Assembly: GCA_963734435.1 (NCBI GenBank)
Contig: CAVTHA010000002.1
Location: 248,001 to 312,000, forward strand
DNA from: Bog-756 sp963734435
Lineage (GTDB): Bacteria; Actinomycetota; Acidimicrobiia; Acidimicrobiales; RAAP-2
Direction of reading: 5' to 3'
Length of the DNA stretch: 64,000 nt
The position numbers and the translations under genes were made by a program. Every line of letters starts with the position of its first letter. The stretch's first letter is position 1. A model generated the notes under the pieces. It saw only the letters and a program-made list of their open reading frames with translations, was not told the DNA's origin and did no database searches. Positions 34,285 to 42,961 of the stretch are shown here, piece after piece.

Positions 34285-35412
34285 GTGGCGGCCACCGGAC
34301 GTTTTCGCATCTATCTGGGCGCCGCTCCAGGTGTGGGCAAGACCTTCGCCATGCTGGGGGAGGGTCGCAGGCGCCGGCAGCGGGGCGCCGACGTGGTCAT
34401 CGGCTTCGTCGAGTGTCATGGGCGCCGGAGCACCGAGGAGCTGATCGAGGGGCTCGAAGTAGTCCGTCGACGGGTCGTCGAGTACCGCGACTCCCGGTTC
34501 GAGGAGATGGACCTCGATGCGGTGCTCGAGCGGAGCCCCCAGGTGGCCCTGGTGGACGAGCTGGCCCACACCAAGGTCCCCGGATCCGGTCGCAACGAAA
34601 AGCGTTGGGAGGACGTGATGGAGCTCTTGGACGCCGGTGTCGACGTCATCACCACCGTCAACGTCCAACACCTCGAGGGCCTCGCCGACGCCGTGGAGAG
34701 GATCCTCGAAGTGCCCATTCGTGAACGAGTGCCCGACTGGGTGGTCCGAAAGGCCGATCAGATCGAGCTGGTGGACTCCTCCCCGGAACAGCTCCGCCGT
34801 CGGATGCTGCATGGCAACGTCTATGCGTCCGAGACGGTCCCCGAGGCGTTGGGCAACTACTTCCGAACCGACAACCTGACCGCGCTGCGCGAGCTCACGC
34901 TGCGTTTCCTGGCCGACGAGACCGAGGAGCAGCTCCTCGAGTACTTACGACACCAGCAGAAGAGCTCCGTATGGGACATCCACGAGCGCATCGCCGTGGG
35001 GGTCACCACCGCTCCGGGGACTGAGGCCATCGTTCGCCGATCCTCCAGGATGGCCAACCGGATCAAGGCTGATCTTCAAGTGGTCCATGTCTCGACGGCC
35101 AAGCAAGCTCGGCGTTCCCCGGACGATCAGCTGCGGGCGCTGCGGCAGCTGGCCGAGGATGTGGGCGCCACTTGGAACGAGGTCCGGGAGGACGACCCGG
35201 CCCACGCCCTCGTCGAATTCGCCCGCCGGCGACAGGTCACTCAGATCGTGGTGGGCTCGAGCGGCCGCAGCCGGTGGCAGGAGCTGCTCGGCGGGGGATC
35301 GACCGTCCGGAAGATCGCGCGGCTGGCAGCGGATGCGGCCATTGACGTCCACATCATCGCCAGGCGAGACGCGGCGTTTGAGGGTGGCGGGGGAACGGAA
35401 GCAGCAGAGTAG
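34285..35412 (+). CDS. Stand-alone KdpD N-terminal/USP protein (second copy)
   Basis: 375 intact residues. Residues about 5-210 are the KdpD sensor domain: Walker A in LGAAPGVGKTFAMLGEG, Walker B in ALVDELAHTKVPGSG, VITTVNVQHLEGLADAVERI, and LRRRMLHGNVYASE. Residues about 215-365 are a USP domain (IAVGVTTAPGTEAIVRRSSR, QIVVGSSGRSRWQELLGGGS) ending in VHIIARRDA. There is no membrane, GAF or kinase region, so it must work in trans, probably with one of the DUF4118 kinases. In KdpD this domain senses ATP and, in some bacteria, c-di-AMP via USP. GTG 34285 is the likely start. Lies downstream of kdpC, same strand. Confidence 0.85.
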   Translation: MAATGRFRIYLGAAPGVGKTFAMLGEGRRRRQRGADVVIGFVECHGRRSTEELIEGLEVVRRRVVEYRDSRFEEMDLDAVLERSPQVALVDELAHTKVPGSGRNEKRWEDVMELLDAGVDVITTVNVQHLEGLADAVERILEVPIRERVPDWVVRKADQIELVDSSPEQLRRRMLHGNVYASETVPEALGNYFRTDNLTALRELTLRFLADETEEQLLEYLRHQQKSSVWDIHERIAVGVTTAPGTEAIVRRSSRMANRIKADLQVVHVSTAKQARRSPDDQLRALRQLAEDVGATWNEVREDDPAHALVEFARRRQVTQIVVGSSGRSRWQELLGGGSTVRKIARLAADAAIDVHIIARRDAAFEGGGGTEAAE

Positions 35413-35485
35413 CCAGCCGCCGCCGCCCACCTGGGAACCCGGTGATGGCGGTCAGTTGTACGGAGTGCTCGACCTGCCGTCCTGT

Positions 35486-36055
35486 TCAACACGTGCCGGC
35501 GGCTCTGATCGAGAGCTGGGTCACCTTCCAGATCCCGTGGGACTTCCTCAGGACGGCGGTCGTCGAACGGCGGCCTCCCCGAGCATTCTTCGCCGGCCCG
35601 CCCGAGGTTGTGTACTCGATCCAGTGGGTGTCGTCGAAGCAGTCCGCCACCGTGGCGTTGGCCGGATCTCCCGATGGCGAGAGCGAGGAGACCCGGGGGT
35701 GGATGACCGGATCCCCTCTGGTCACGATCCCGTGCAGCTGATCGCGGGCCAGCCCTTGCACGAAGAGGGTGAGGGCATCGCTGGATGCGTGTTGGGACAG
35801 GAGCGGAGATTGGAAATCGGAGGTCCTGGCTGCGCTCACCAGGTCCGTCCACATGGCCCGGTAGGCCTTGAGCACGTCAGCACGGGCGTCCGGTACCGGC
35901 CGGGGATTCGACCGAGCCGTCGTCGGTGCCACGGCCGTCGGTGATCCCCCTCCACAGGCGGCGAGCAAGGCCGAAATGGCGAGCAGTAGGGCTGGCACGA
36001 AATATCGTGCCAGGGTCCGTCGCCCAGCGGGCGAGCGACATGGGGATCGGTCCAT
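35486..36055 (-). CDS. Putative lipoprotein
   Basis: 189 residues with an N-terminal basic stretch, a hydrophobic core FVPALLLAISALLA and a lipobox-like LLAAC near residue 33, followed by GGGSPTAVAPTTARSN, a typical flexible linker after lipidation. The globular part has RADVLKAYRAMWTDLVSAAR, DFQSPLLSQHASSDALTLFV and VADCFDDTHWIEY. These resemble small actinobacterial lipoproteins of unknown function with an NTF2-like fold; fold assignment is tentative. Three cysteines remain after processing, including the last residue. It is convergent with the upstream kdpD-like gene, so it need not belong to the potassium locus. Confidence 0.7.
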   Translation of the reverse strand: MDRSPCRSPAGRRTLARYFVPALLLAISALLAACGGGSPTAVAPTTARSNPRPVPDARADVLKAYRAMWTDLVSAARTSDFQSPLLSQHASSDALTLFVQGLARDQLHGIVTRGDPVIHPRVSSLSPSGDPANATVADCFDDTHWIEYTTSGGPAKNARGGRRSTTAVLRKSHGIWKVTQLSIRAAGTC

Positions 36056-36125
36056 GGACGTGGAGCGTGGCGTCAGTCGGGGCCTCTACCGGGGAGGCCG
36101 ATGAGGTGTGGCGATCATGGCCGGC

Positions 36126-36995
36126 TCAGGTCGCCGTGTCATCGGGCACCGGGCCGGGCGACGTCCCGGTGCCGGCGAATCCACCCGGGCCTTCGTCGGC
36201 GGCGAGCGCCGTGCCGACTTGGTCGGCGATGGCTACCGCCACGAGGAGTCGTTCCTCGGGAACCGGCTTGCCCGGGGTGGGCGTGAGCAGAAAATGGCCC
36301 AACAGCCAACCTCCGCTACGCACGGGCAGGTCGATGCTCCGCGTGGGCAATCCGAGATCGCTGGTCGACCACAGCTCGTCACCCACTTTCACCTGGCCAC
36401 TGGGCATCAGGTGGGCGGTCACGCCGCTCGGGACATGGGTGGTGAATCGACAGTCGCGTAGGTAGAGGAGATCCTGGAGCTCGTCGACCGCAGTCGCGAT
36501 GACCAGCTCGGGGTCCTGACCGCTGGCGGCCAGCTCGGTGACCGAGTGCAACAAGGCCACCTGGTGTCGCCCTTGCCAGGCGGCGGTGCGGTGCCGGCGG
36601 CCGCGGGCGGCGAGCTCGCCCACGGCCAAACCCAGCACCAAGAGGAGGATCTCGGTGATGAGGTCCTGGTGACGAGTGATGCGTAGCGAGTAGTAGGGGC
36701 GGGTGAGGAAGAAGTCGAACGAAAGGGCGGACATCACGGCAGCCACCACCGCCGCCACCCGGCGTCCCGTACTGGCCACGGCCACGATCACGACCACCAG
36801 GAAGAGGGCGTTGTCCGCGGTGTCCAGACGGCTCCGCCACGGGATCAGGAGGGCAGCGGTGGCGACCGGGGCGAGGAAGGCCGCGGCCATGATCCACGGT
36901 TCCGCCGTCAGTCCGCTTGGGGTGTCGTCGCCTGGCTCAGGCCGAACCGAGGAAGGGGACTGATTCCACCGGTCCGGTCTGGTCACGGTACCCAC
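36126..36995 (-). CDS. DUF4118-GAF protein without kinase domain
   Basis: 289 residues. The N-terminal half contains the DUF4118 helices (WIMAAAFLAPVATAALLIPW, ALFLVVVIVAVASTGRRVAA, SFDFFLTRPYYSLRI, EILLLVLGLAVGELAARG). The F-D-F-F-L-T-x-P-Y-x-S-L-x-I element is conserved with KdpD-type sensors. A GAF-like domain follows (QVALLHSVTELAASGQDPEL to VAVAIADQVGTAL), after which the protein ends. No H-box or ATP-binding boxes exist. It is therefore a sensor module detached from any kinase, possibly an inhibitor or co-sensor for the two DUF4118 kinases nearby. GTG 36995 is the annotated start. Confidence 0.75.
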   Translation of the reverse strand: MGTVTRPDRWNQSPSSVRPEPGDDTPSGLTAEPWIMAAAFLAPVATAALLIPWRSRLDTADNALFLVVVIVAVASTGRRVAAVVAAVMSALSFDFFLTRPYYSLRITRHQDLITEILLLVLGLAVGELAARGRRHRTAAWQGRHQVALLHSVTELAASGQDPELVIATAVDELQDLLYLRDCRFTTHVPSGVTAHLMPSGQVKVGDELWSTSDLGLPTRSIDLPVRSGGWLLGHFLLTPTPGKPVPEERLLVAVAIADQVGTALAADEGPGGFAGTGTSPGPVPDDTAT

Positions 36996-37256
36996 CTTCC
37001 CACTGTCACACGCCCGGGATCCCCGGGGAAGGGGTAGGGACCCCTCGGGGCGAACGACGGCCAGATTTTCACGGATCTTTTACGCACTCGTCGTTCGGTG
37101 CTACGAAGGCCGGATAGAAGGAGCTCACCCGTATCCTCGCGTACGGCGGGCTCAGCAGCCGCCGGAACGGTGCCGAGAGGTGCACACTTTGGAACAGTCA
37201 ATAACCGAGCCGGGTGGTCTGCGGACCGGTCCCGTGCCCGGCGTCGGCGGACGATA

Positions 37257-37694
37257 GTGGGCATCCGCAAGGCCGCGCCCGTGGCCGGTGAGCGCGCCAT
37301 TGCCTTGGTGTCGGTGACCAGCTCCAGCGGATACCGCGGCGAGGTGCGGGCCGGCCGCCACCGCTTCGTCGCCGACGAGGGCCCCGACATCGGGGGCGAC
37401 GACGAGGGCCCGAGCCCCTATCAGCTCCTGCTGGCCAGCCTGGTCCAGTGCACGGCGGCGACCCTCCGCATGTACGCCAACCGAAAGGGATGGGTGCTGG
37501 GGGTGGTCATGGTCCGGGCCCGCTTGCTGCGCATCGGGGACGGAGCCACCAAGGTCGAACGAATCGAGCGGACGATCAAGGTGGACGGCGAGCTCTCGGA
37601 CGAACAGAGACACCGGCTGGCGGAGATCGCGGACCGCACCCCGGTGACCCGCACGCTGCGGACCGGGCTCCCCATCGATACCACCCTGGCCTGA
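37257..37694 (+). CDS. OsmC-family peroxide reductase-like protein
   Basis: 145 residues. The pattern YRGEVRAGRHRFVADEGPDI, GPSPYQLLLASLVQCTAATL, and MYANRKGW is the OsmC/Ohr fold, with the C-terminal active-site cysteine present in LVQCTA. The N-terminal active-site cysteine found in Ohr is absent at the expected place, so it belongs with the OsmC-like thioredoxin-independent branch whose chemistry is uncertain. GTG 37257 gives a normal family length; a longer open frame back to 37098 is arginine-rich and unlikely. It is convergent with the SDR gene, four bases apart. Confidence 0.78.
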   Translation: MGIRKAAPVAGERAIALVSVTSSSGYRGEVRAGRHRFVADEGPDIGGDDEGPSPYQLLLASLVQCTAATLRMYANRKGWVLGVVMVRARLLRIGDGATKVERIERTIKVDGELSDEQRHRLAEIADRTPVTRTLRTGLPIDTTLA

Positions 37695-37698
37695 CCGG

Positions 37699-38469
37699 TC
37701 AGCGCAGGTGGAGTCCACCGTCAGCGATCACCACCTCGCCGGTCACATAGGTCGAGCGGGCCAGACCGACCACGATCTCAGCCACGTCTCCCGGAGATGC
37801 TGTGCGCCGCAGCGGTGCTTGCGCCTTCACGAACTCGCGGACCGCGCCCCACTCCGCCGTCCAAGGGGTGTCGACGAGTCCCGGGGCGACGGCGTTCACC
37901 CTCACCTCCGGACCGAGGGCGTTGGCCAACAACCGGGTCATATGGCTGACCGCCGCCTTGGAGCAGGCGTAGGGGATGGAGCTGCCGGTGGGTCGCTCGC
38001 CGGCCACCGACGAGATGTTGATGACCTGTCCCCGTCCCGACGCCCGCAAGTGGGCCACCGCGGCCACCGTGACCTGCCAGGTTCCGATCACGTTGACCTC
38101 GAAGATGTGTCGCCAGACCTCGGGCGTGGCGGCGGCGAGGTCCCCATGGGGGATCACCTGGGTAGTCCCGGCATTGTTGACGAGCACGTCGAGCCGGCCG
38201 CACCGATCCATGACCCCCTCGACCAATCCCTCAGCCTGTTCGAGTTGGCTGATGTCGGCCTGGATGTAGCAGGCACCCCCCGGCAGCTCTGTGGCCAGGG
38301 AGCTGCCAGCTTCGGCTGAAGCCGACGAGTTGATCACCACCGTCGCCCCGAGCGCGGCGAACCGGCGCGCCGTGGCGGCCCCGATGCCCGACGACGAACC
38401 GGTGACGAGCACGGTCTGGCCCTCGAAGCTCGTGTCGCCAGGTCCGGGCACGGGCACAGGATCGGGCAT
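37699..38469 (-). CDS. Short-chain dehydrogenase/reductase (FabG-like)
   Basis: 256-residue classical SDR from ATG 38469. It has TGSSSGIGAATARRF near residue 24, NNAGTT near 95, the catalytic Ser in INISSVAGERPTG with Tyr-Lys in YACSK near 163, VNAVAPGLVDTPW near 193 and a C-terminal IADGGLHLR. The proline-rich start PDPVPVPGPG is natural for some family members. NAD(P)-dependent oxidation/reduction of a hydroxy/keto substrate. The longer frame upstream overlaps the start of the divergent FAH gene and is rejected. Confidence 0.85.
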   Translation of the reverse strand: MPDPVPVPGPGDTSFEGQTVLVTGSSSGIGAATARRFAALGATVVINSSASAEAGSSLATELPGGACYIQADISQLEQAEGLVEGVMDRCGRLDVLVNNAGTTQVIPHGDLAAATPEVWRHIFEVNVIGTWQVTVAAVAHLRASGRGQVINISSVAGERPTGSSIPYACSKAAVSHMTRLLANALGPEVRVNAVAPGLVDTPWTAEWGAVREFVKAQAPLRRTASPGDVAEIVVGLARSTYVTGEVVIADGGLHLR

Positions 38470-38508
38470 GGCCCGAGTGTAGGGCCGGGCCACCATTAGG
38501 TTCTGGGT

Positions 38509-39386
38509 GTGCGCCTGGTGAGCTTCCGACATGACGGCATCCGCACCGGACTGGTGGTGGGCGACGAGATTGTGGACCTCACGGATCCCGCCATCGGGCT
38601 CCCGGCCGACATGCCGGCATTGCTGGCGCTCGGCGACGACGCCCGCGATGTCTTGACCCGCGCCCCTCCACCCGGGGCCGTCGGCTGGCGTCGGCCGTAG
38701 CTCCGCTGACCGCCCCGGTGCCGCGGCCTCCATCCTTTGTCGCCATCGCCCGCAACTACGCGGCCCATGTCGAGGAGCTGGGTGACGAACGCCCGGAATT
38801 CCAGACCTGGTTCGCCAAGCAGTCGACGTGCGTGATCGGTCCAGGGGAGCCCATCCAGATTCCCCGGGCGTCGGCGACCGTCGACTACGAGGGTGAGCTG
38901 GGCATGGTGATCGGAACCCGATGCCGCCACGTGCCGGCGGAACGCGCCCTCGAGGTGGTGGCGGGGTTCACGGTGGTCAACGACGTCAGCGTGAGAGACT
39001 GGCAGTGGCGATCGCCCACCATGATGATGGGCAAGAGCTTCGACACCCACGGACCGACTGGCCCATGGATCACCACCCGGGACGAGGTCGAGGATCCACA
39101 GGATCTGTCCGTGCGCACCTGGGTGAACGGCGAGCTCCGCCAGGACGGGACCACCGGCGACATGATCTTTTCCTGCACCGAGATGATCGAGCACCTCTCG
39201 ACGGCCTTCACCCTGTTGCCGGGCATGCTCATCTCGACGGGGACGCCGGCCGGGGTGGCCGCCGGTATGGACCCGCCCCGCTGGCTGAAGGCGGGTGACG
39301 TGGTGACGGTGTCGGTCGGCCAGGTCGGAGAGCTGTCCAACCCGGTGGCCGATGAGCCACATCCCGACCCCGGGCGCACGGGGTGA
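38509..39386 (+). CDS. Fumarylacetoacetate hydrolase family protein, frameshifted
   Basis: The N-terminal part MRLVSFRHDGIRTGLVVGDE to VLTRAPP reads in one frame and hits a stop at 38700. The second frame carries the junction LASAVAPLTAPVPRPPSFVA and the catalytic core. One indel near 38680 separates them; joined length is about 292. The core shows ARNYAAHVEELG, IGPGEPIQIP, the metal ligands in VDYEGELGMVIG, VVNDVSVRDWQ and the GTPAGV loop with KAGDVV. Members hydrolyse or isomerise acylpyruvates and related 2-oxo acids. Stop overlaps the arfB GTG start. The indel is probably technical. Confidence 0.8.
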
Positions 39387-39811
39387 GCGCCGTCCCCGAT
39401 CATCGAGGCCTGGTCCGGGTGAGCCCGACCCTCGCCATCCCGCGGTCCGAGCTCCACTACCGGTTCAGCCCGAGCGGGGGACCGGGAGGTCAGCACGCGA
39501 ACAAGGTGAACACCCGGGTGGAGCTGCGCTTCGATGTCGCCGGCTCCCCGTCGCTCGGTCCCCGGCAGCGGTCCCGACTGCTCAAGCGGCTCGGCTCCGA
39601 GGTCAGGGTGGTGGCCGATGACGAGCGCTCCCAGGCCCGGAACCGGGAGCTGGCCACCGAGCGGTTCCGCGCCCGGGTGGCCGATGCCCTGCATATCGAG
39701 AAGTCCCGTCGGCCCACGCGACCCTCGCGGCGGGCCACCGAACGCCGTCTCCAGGAGAAGCGGCGGGTGTCGGAGCGCAAGCGGTCCCGCCGGGCGGCCC
39801 CGGACGAGTGA
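39383..39811 (+). CDS. arfB: Alternative ribosome-rescue factor / peptidyl-tRNA hydrolase ArfB
   Basis: 142 residues with the release-factor catalytic motif GGQ in RFSPSGGPGGQHANKVNTRV near residue 40, followed by ELRFDV and a basic, arginine-lysine-rich C-terminal tail (RRATERRLQEKRRVSERKRS). That tail in ArfB (YaeJ) threads into the empty mRNA channel of stalled ribosomes. The tRNA-recognition domains of RF1/RF2 are absent. GTG 39383 overlaps the FAH stop (GTGA). It rescues ribosomes stalled on mRNAs lacking a stop codon. Confidence 0.88.
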   Translation: MSAVPDHRGLVRVSPTLAIPRSELHYRFSPSGGPGGQHANKVNTRVELRFDVAGSPSLGPRQRSRLLKRLGSEVRVVADDERSQARNRELATERFRARVADALHIEKSRRPTRPSRRATERRLQEKRRVSERKRSRRAAPDE

Positions 39812-39835
39812 GCGGGTCCTGAGGGAGAGCGAAGG

Positions 39836-40741
39836 TCAGCCGGCTTCGAGGCTGGTTTCGGCCGGCGGGAGCCAGGCGCGCTCGAGGAATGCTGCGATCT
39901 GCTCGGTAAGGCGCTGCGGCCGCATCCGCAGTTCGAGCACCGAGTTGGCCTGCACCAACTCGCCGTTGGGCAGGCGGCGGGCGAGCTGCTCGGCATCGTG
40001 GAACGGGTGCAACCGGTCGACCTCGTGGCCCACGACCAGCGCCGGCATCTCCAGTGCTGCTCGCTGGTCCACCGTCGGGGTGATCGGGCCGGCGAGGACA
40101 CCGTGGAGTACTGCGGCGATTTCGACCGGATCGTTCGACAGGGAGTTCATGATGCTGTCGATCGGACCGTTGCCCGTCCGGGGTAGGCGCCGCAGGAGGG
40201 CGGCCGCTCTCCTGACGAGCGGCCGGGCGAAGTGCACGGCGAACAGCATGGGAACGAAGGTGACCGCCGCGGCCGGAATCGCCCATTCGAGGACGGGCAT
40301 CTCGATGACCAGCGCCTGGACCCGTTCGGGAGCGAGGGCGGCCACCAGCAGGCTCACGTTGCCGCCGAGCGAGACGCCACCGACCACGGCTCGATCCACG
40401 CCGAGGTGGTCGAGGAGGGCCACGACGTGTTCGGCATAGGTGTCCATCCGATGGAATGAAGCGCGCCTCGGCTTCTCGGAGAGGCCGTGGCCGGGTAGGT
40501 CGAGCAGGACCACCCGGTTCCCCCGAGCCGCCAGATCGTTGGCCAGCTTTCGGTTCATGTTCGAGTCCATCAGGATCCCGTGCATGAACACGAACACCCG
40601 TGGGCCGTGTCCGTGGATCTCGTAGTAGAGCTGCAGCCCGCCGGAATCGAACATGCCGACCTCATAGGGTGGCATGGTCGAGCCGTGGATGATCGGCCCC
40701 GGGTAATTGCCACCTACCGTCACCGTCACCGACACCGTCAC
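39836..40741 (-). CDS. Alpha/beta hydrolase
   Basis: About 301 residues from the GTG that overlaps the nitrilase stop (GTGA at 40738-40741). ATG 40675 gives a cleaner 279-residue protein starting MPPYEVGMFDSG. Features: HG oxyanion loop in FVFMHGILMDSN, nucleophile GVSLGGNVS near residue 130, VVLLDLPGHGLSEKP and the acid/His region around ALVVGHEVDRLHPFHDAEQL. Family: ester or epoxide hydrolases of the alpha/beta fold; substrate unknown. The first 11 residues come from a short ACCGTC repeat, so the leader may be dispensable. Convergent with arfB. Confidence 0.78.
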   Translation of the reverse strand: MTVSVTVTVGGNYPGPIIHGSTMPPYEVGMFDSGGLQLYYEIHGHGPRVFVFMHGILMDSNMNRKLANDLAARGNRVVLLDLPGHGLSEKPRRASFHRMDTYAEHVVALLDHLGVDRAVVGGVSLGGNVSLLVAALAPERVQALVIEMPVLEWAIPAAAVTFVPMLFAVHFARPLVRRAAALLRRLPRTGNGPIDSIMNSLSNDPVEIAAVLHGVLAGPITPTVDQRAALEMPALVVGHEVDRLHPFHDAEQLARRLPNGELVQANSVLELRMRPQRLTEQIAAFLERAWLPPAETSLEAG

Positions 40742-41664
40742 CGGCCGGAGTCGGAGGCCTCCCTGAGGTTGTCATCCGGCCAACGGTAGGTCGACGGCCG
40801 GCGGTTCGCCAGCACCGGGACCTCGGACCGGATCCGACCCAGGCGATCGAGGTCGAGGTCGGCCAGAACCACCCCCGGGGTTCCCTCCGTCCGTTCGGCC
40901 ACGACCGATCCCCAGGGGTCCACGATCATCGAGTGACCGTGAGCTTCGGGCATGCCCGGCGGCAGCTCCCCGACCTGACCGGCGGCGATCACATAGAGCT
41001 GGTTTTCGATCGCCCGCGCCCGGAGGAGCACCTCCCAATGGGCCGGGCCAGTGGTGGCGGTGAACGCCACGGGCACGGCCACGATGGTGGCGCCGGAGAG
41101 GGCCAGGACCCGATACAGCTCCGGGAACCGGAGGTCGTAGCAGACGGACAATCCGATCACCGCCACCGGTAGCCGGTCGCCTCCGTCGAGTGGACGAGTG
41201 CACAGGCTCGTGCCCGGCGCAATGGTGGCCGACTCACGCAAGGAGGTCCCATCGATCTCGGCATCGAAGAGGTGGATCTTTCGGTAGACCGCATCGACCG
41301 TGCCCGAGGGACCGATGAGGCAGCTGGTGTTGAACAGGCGGCCGTCGGTGTCGGTTCCGAGCGGCGGTTGCTCGGGGAAGCTCCCGGCCACCAGCCGGAG
41401 GTCGAGGCGCCGGGCCAGGTCGCAAGCCCACCCGACGGTGGGACCGTCGAGAGGTTCGGCTCCGGCTCGCAGCGCAGCCGGACCCCCGGCCACGGAGAAG
41501 TACTCGGGGAGTACGACCAGCTCGGCACCGGATCGGGCTCCCTCCTCGACGAGCAGGCCGGCGGCGGCCAGGTTGGCCGCCCGGTCCTCCCCGGCCCTGG
41601 TCTGGACAGCCGCCACGCGCATGCCACAGGCTAGGTCCATCGCCGGTCGGAGCCGCCCGGTCAC
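40738..41664 (-). CDS. Carbon-nitrogen hydrolase (nitrilase/omega-amidase family)
   Basis: About 308 residues, or 294 if the more family-like start MRVAAVQTRAGED at 41622 is used. The catalytic triad is visible: Glu in LVVLPEYFSV, Lys in AVYRKIHLFDAEI and Cys in GLSVCYDLRFPELYR. The late GHSMIVDPWGSVVAE segment is typical of Nit2-like amidases. It hydrolyses C-N bonds in omega-amides, beta-ureido acids or nitriles; the VCYDLRFPEL pattern favours the Nit1/Nit2 branch. Co-directional and overlapping with the hydrolase gene. No signal peptide. Confidence 0.87.
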   Translation of the reverse strand: MTGRLRPAMDLACGMRVAAVQTRAGEDRAANLAAAGLLVEEGARSGAELVVLPEYFSVAGGPAALRAGAEPLDGPTVGWACDLARRLDLRLVAGSFPEQPPLGTDTDGRLFNTSCLIGPSGTVDAVYRKIHLFDAEIDGTSLRESATIAPGTSLCTRPLDGGDRLPVAVIGLSVCYDLRFPELYRVLALSGATIVAVPVAFTATTGPAHWEVLLRARAIENQLYVIAAGQVGELPPGMPEAHGHSMIVDPWGSVVAERTEGTPGVVLADLDLDRLGRIRSEVPVLANRRPSTYRWPDDNLREASDSGR

Positions 41665-41684
41665 CGACAGTCGTGCCGGACAGA

Positions 41685-42935
41685 ATGGATGGCGTGTCCT
41701 TCGAAGACTCTGACATCGTCCGAAGCGCCGTCCGGTTGGAGGGGTTCCGGGACGACGAGTTCAACTACCAGCTGATCCGGACATTGGGGGTGGCCGACTA
41801 TGGCGGCTCCACCGTGGGCGAGTGCCTGGCGGTCGTGGCCGAGATCGCCGACGGGAGCCCGCGCAGCTGGTCCGGAGCTTTCGAACGCCTGGCACAGCGG
41901 GTAGAGGAACGGGGTCGGGCATGCCTGCAAGCCGGGCGCCGGACCAGTGGTCGCGACCATCTGCTGCGGGCATCCACCTACTACCGGACGGCGGAGTATT
42001 ACACCGAGGGAGATACGGGGCGGTCGATCGAGACGGGGCAGCGGAGCCGGGCCTGCTTCACCGCCGCCGCCGCGTTGCTCGAGCCGCCCGTCGAGCTGGT
42101 CGGTGTCCCCTTCGAGGGGGGATCCCTTCCGGGGTATCTGGCGCGTCCACCGGGGGTCGCATCACGGGGAGGGACTCGCCGGGCCCCAACCCTGGTCGGC
42201 GTGGGTGGCTTCGACTCGAGCGCCGAGGAGCTCTACTTCCACCTGGGGGCACCCGGAGCCCAACGAGGGTGGAATGTGTTCGTCTTCGACGGGCCGGGCC
42301 AACCCGGGTGCATGCGGTCCAACCCCACGATGACCTTCCGCCCTGACTACGAGGCACCGATCAGCGCAGTGATCGACGCGCTGATCGGCCGCGACGATGT
42401 CGACCCGGAGCGGTTGGCGTTGGCGGGCCAGAGCTTCGGGTCGTACTTTGCCGGCCGTGGTGCCGCAGCCGATGCGCGGGTACGTGCCCTGGTGGTCGAT
42501 CCGGCGGTCGTGGACATGAGCCGCTACATGGAGGCGTGGGTAGGGACCGAGGTGTTCCGGATGGCGCGGGACATCCGGCCCGAGGACGTCATGGGGGTGC
42601 CCGAGGACCTGATGCCCCACCAGATGCAGTGGGGTATTGCCGCCATCTGCCAGCGTTTCGGAGTGCCCTCCTTCCATGCGTGGCGCGATGCGATGACGGA
42701 CTACCGTCTCGGCCCGATGACCGGTTCGATCCGTTGTCCAGTCCTCGCTCTGGTCGGGGACCGCGAGGGCGCCGAACCACTGGCTCAGCACCGTTCCTTC
42801 GTGGCCGACGTCGGCGGTCCGGCCACCGCCGTCGTGTTCACAGCCGAGGACGGCGCCTCTACCCATTGCCAGGCTGACAACATCCGCCTGGCCGCCCAGG
42901 TCACCTTCGACTGGCTCGAGGACCAATTCGGATAG
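41685..42935 (+). CDS. Alpha/beta hydrolase, FrsA/pseudooxynicotine hydrolase-like
   Basis: 416 residues. An N-terminal helical cap (residues about 1-130, including GRDHLLRASTYYRTAEYY) precedes the hydrolase domain. PTLVGVGGFDSSAEELY forms the oxyanion strand, ALAGQSFGSYFAG is the nucleophile elbow (GQSFG) near 250, CPVLALVGDREGAEP carries the acid, and DGASTHCQADN the histidine. The long helical cap and HLLRAxxYYRxAEYY match the 2,6-dihydroxypseudooxynicotine hydrolase/DUF1100 group acting on C-C or ester bonds. ATG 41685 is preferred; GTG 41673 is possible. Convergent with surE. Confidence 0.8.
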   Translation: MDGVSFEDSDIVRSAVRLEGFRDDEFNYQLIRTLGVADYGGSTVGECLAVVAEIADGSPRSWSGAFERLAQRVEERGRACLQAGRRTSGRDHLLRASTYYRTAEYYTEGDTGRSIETGQRSRACFTAAAALLEPPVELVGVPFEGGSLPGYLARPPGVASRGGTRRAPTLVGVGGFDSSAEELYFHLGAPGAQRGWNVFVFDGPGQPGCMRSNPTMTFRPDYEAPISAVIDALIGRDDVDPERLALAGQSFGSYFAGRGAAADARVRALVVDPAVVDMSRYMEAWVGTEVFRMARDIRPEDVMGVPEDLMPHQMQWGIAAICQRFGVPSFHAWRDAMTDYRLGPMTGSIRCPVLALVGDREGAEPLAQHRSFVADVGGPATAVVFTAEDGASTHCQADNIRLAAQVTFDWLEDQFG

Positions 42936-42961
42936 CCGACACCCGACCGTGGCGAGCGGCG

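Noticed and set aside
37020..37040. Palindromic GGGATCCCCGG run as an operator
   Set aside because: Low-complexity GC repeat of the kind expected by chance here; no positional relation to a start codon.
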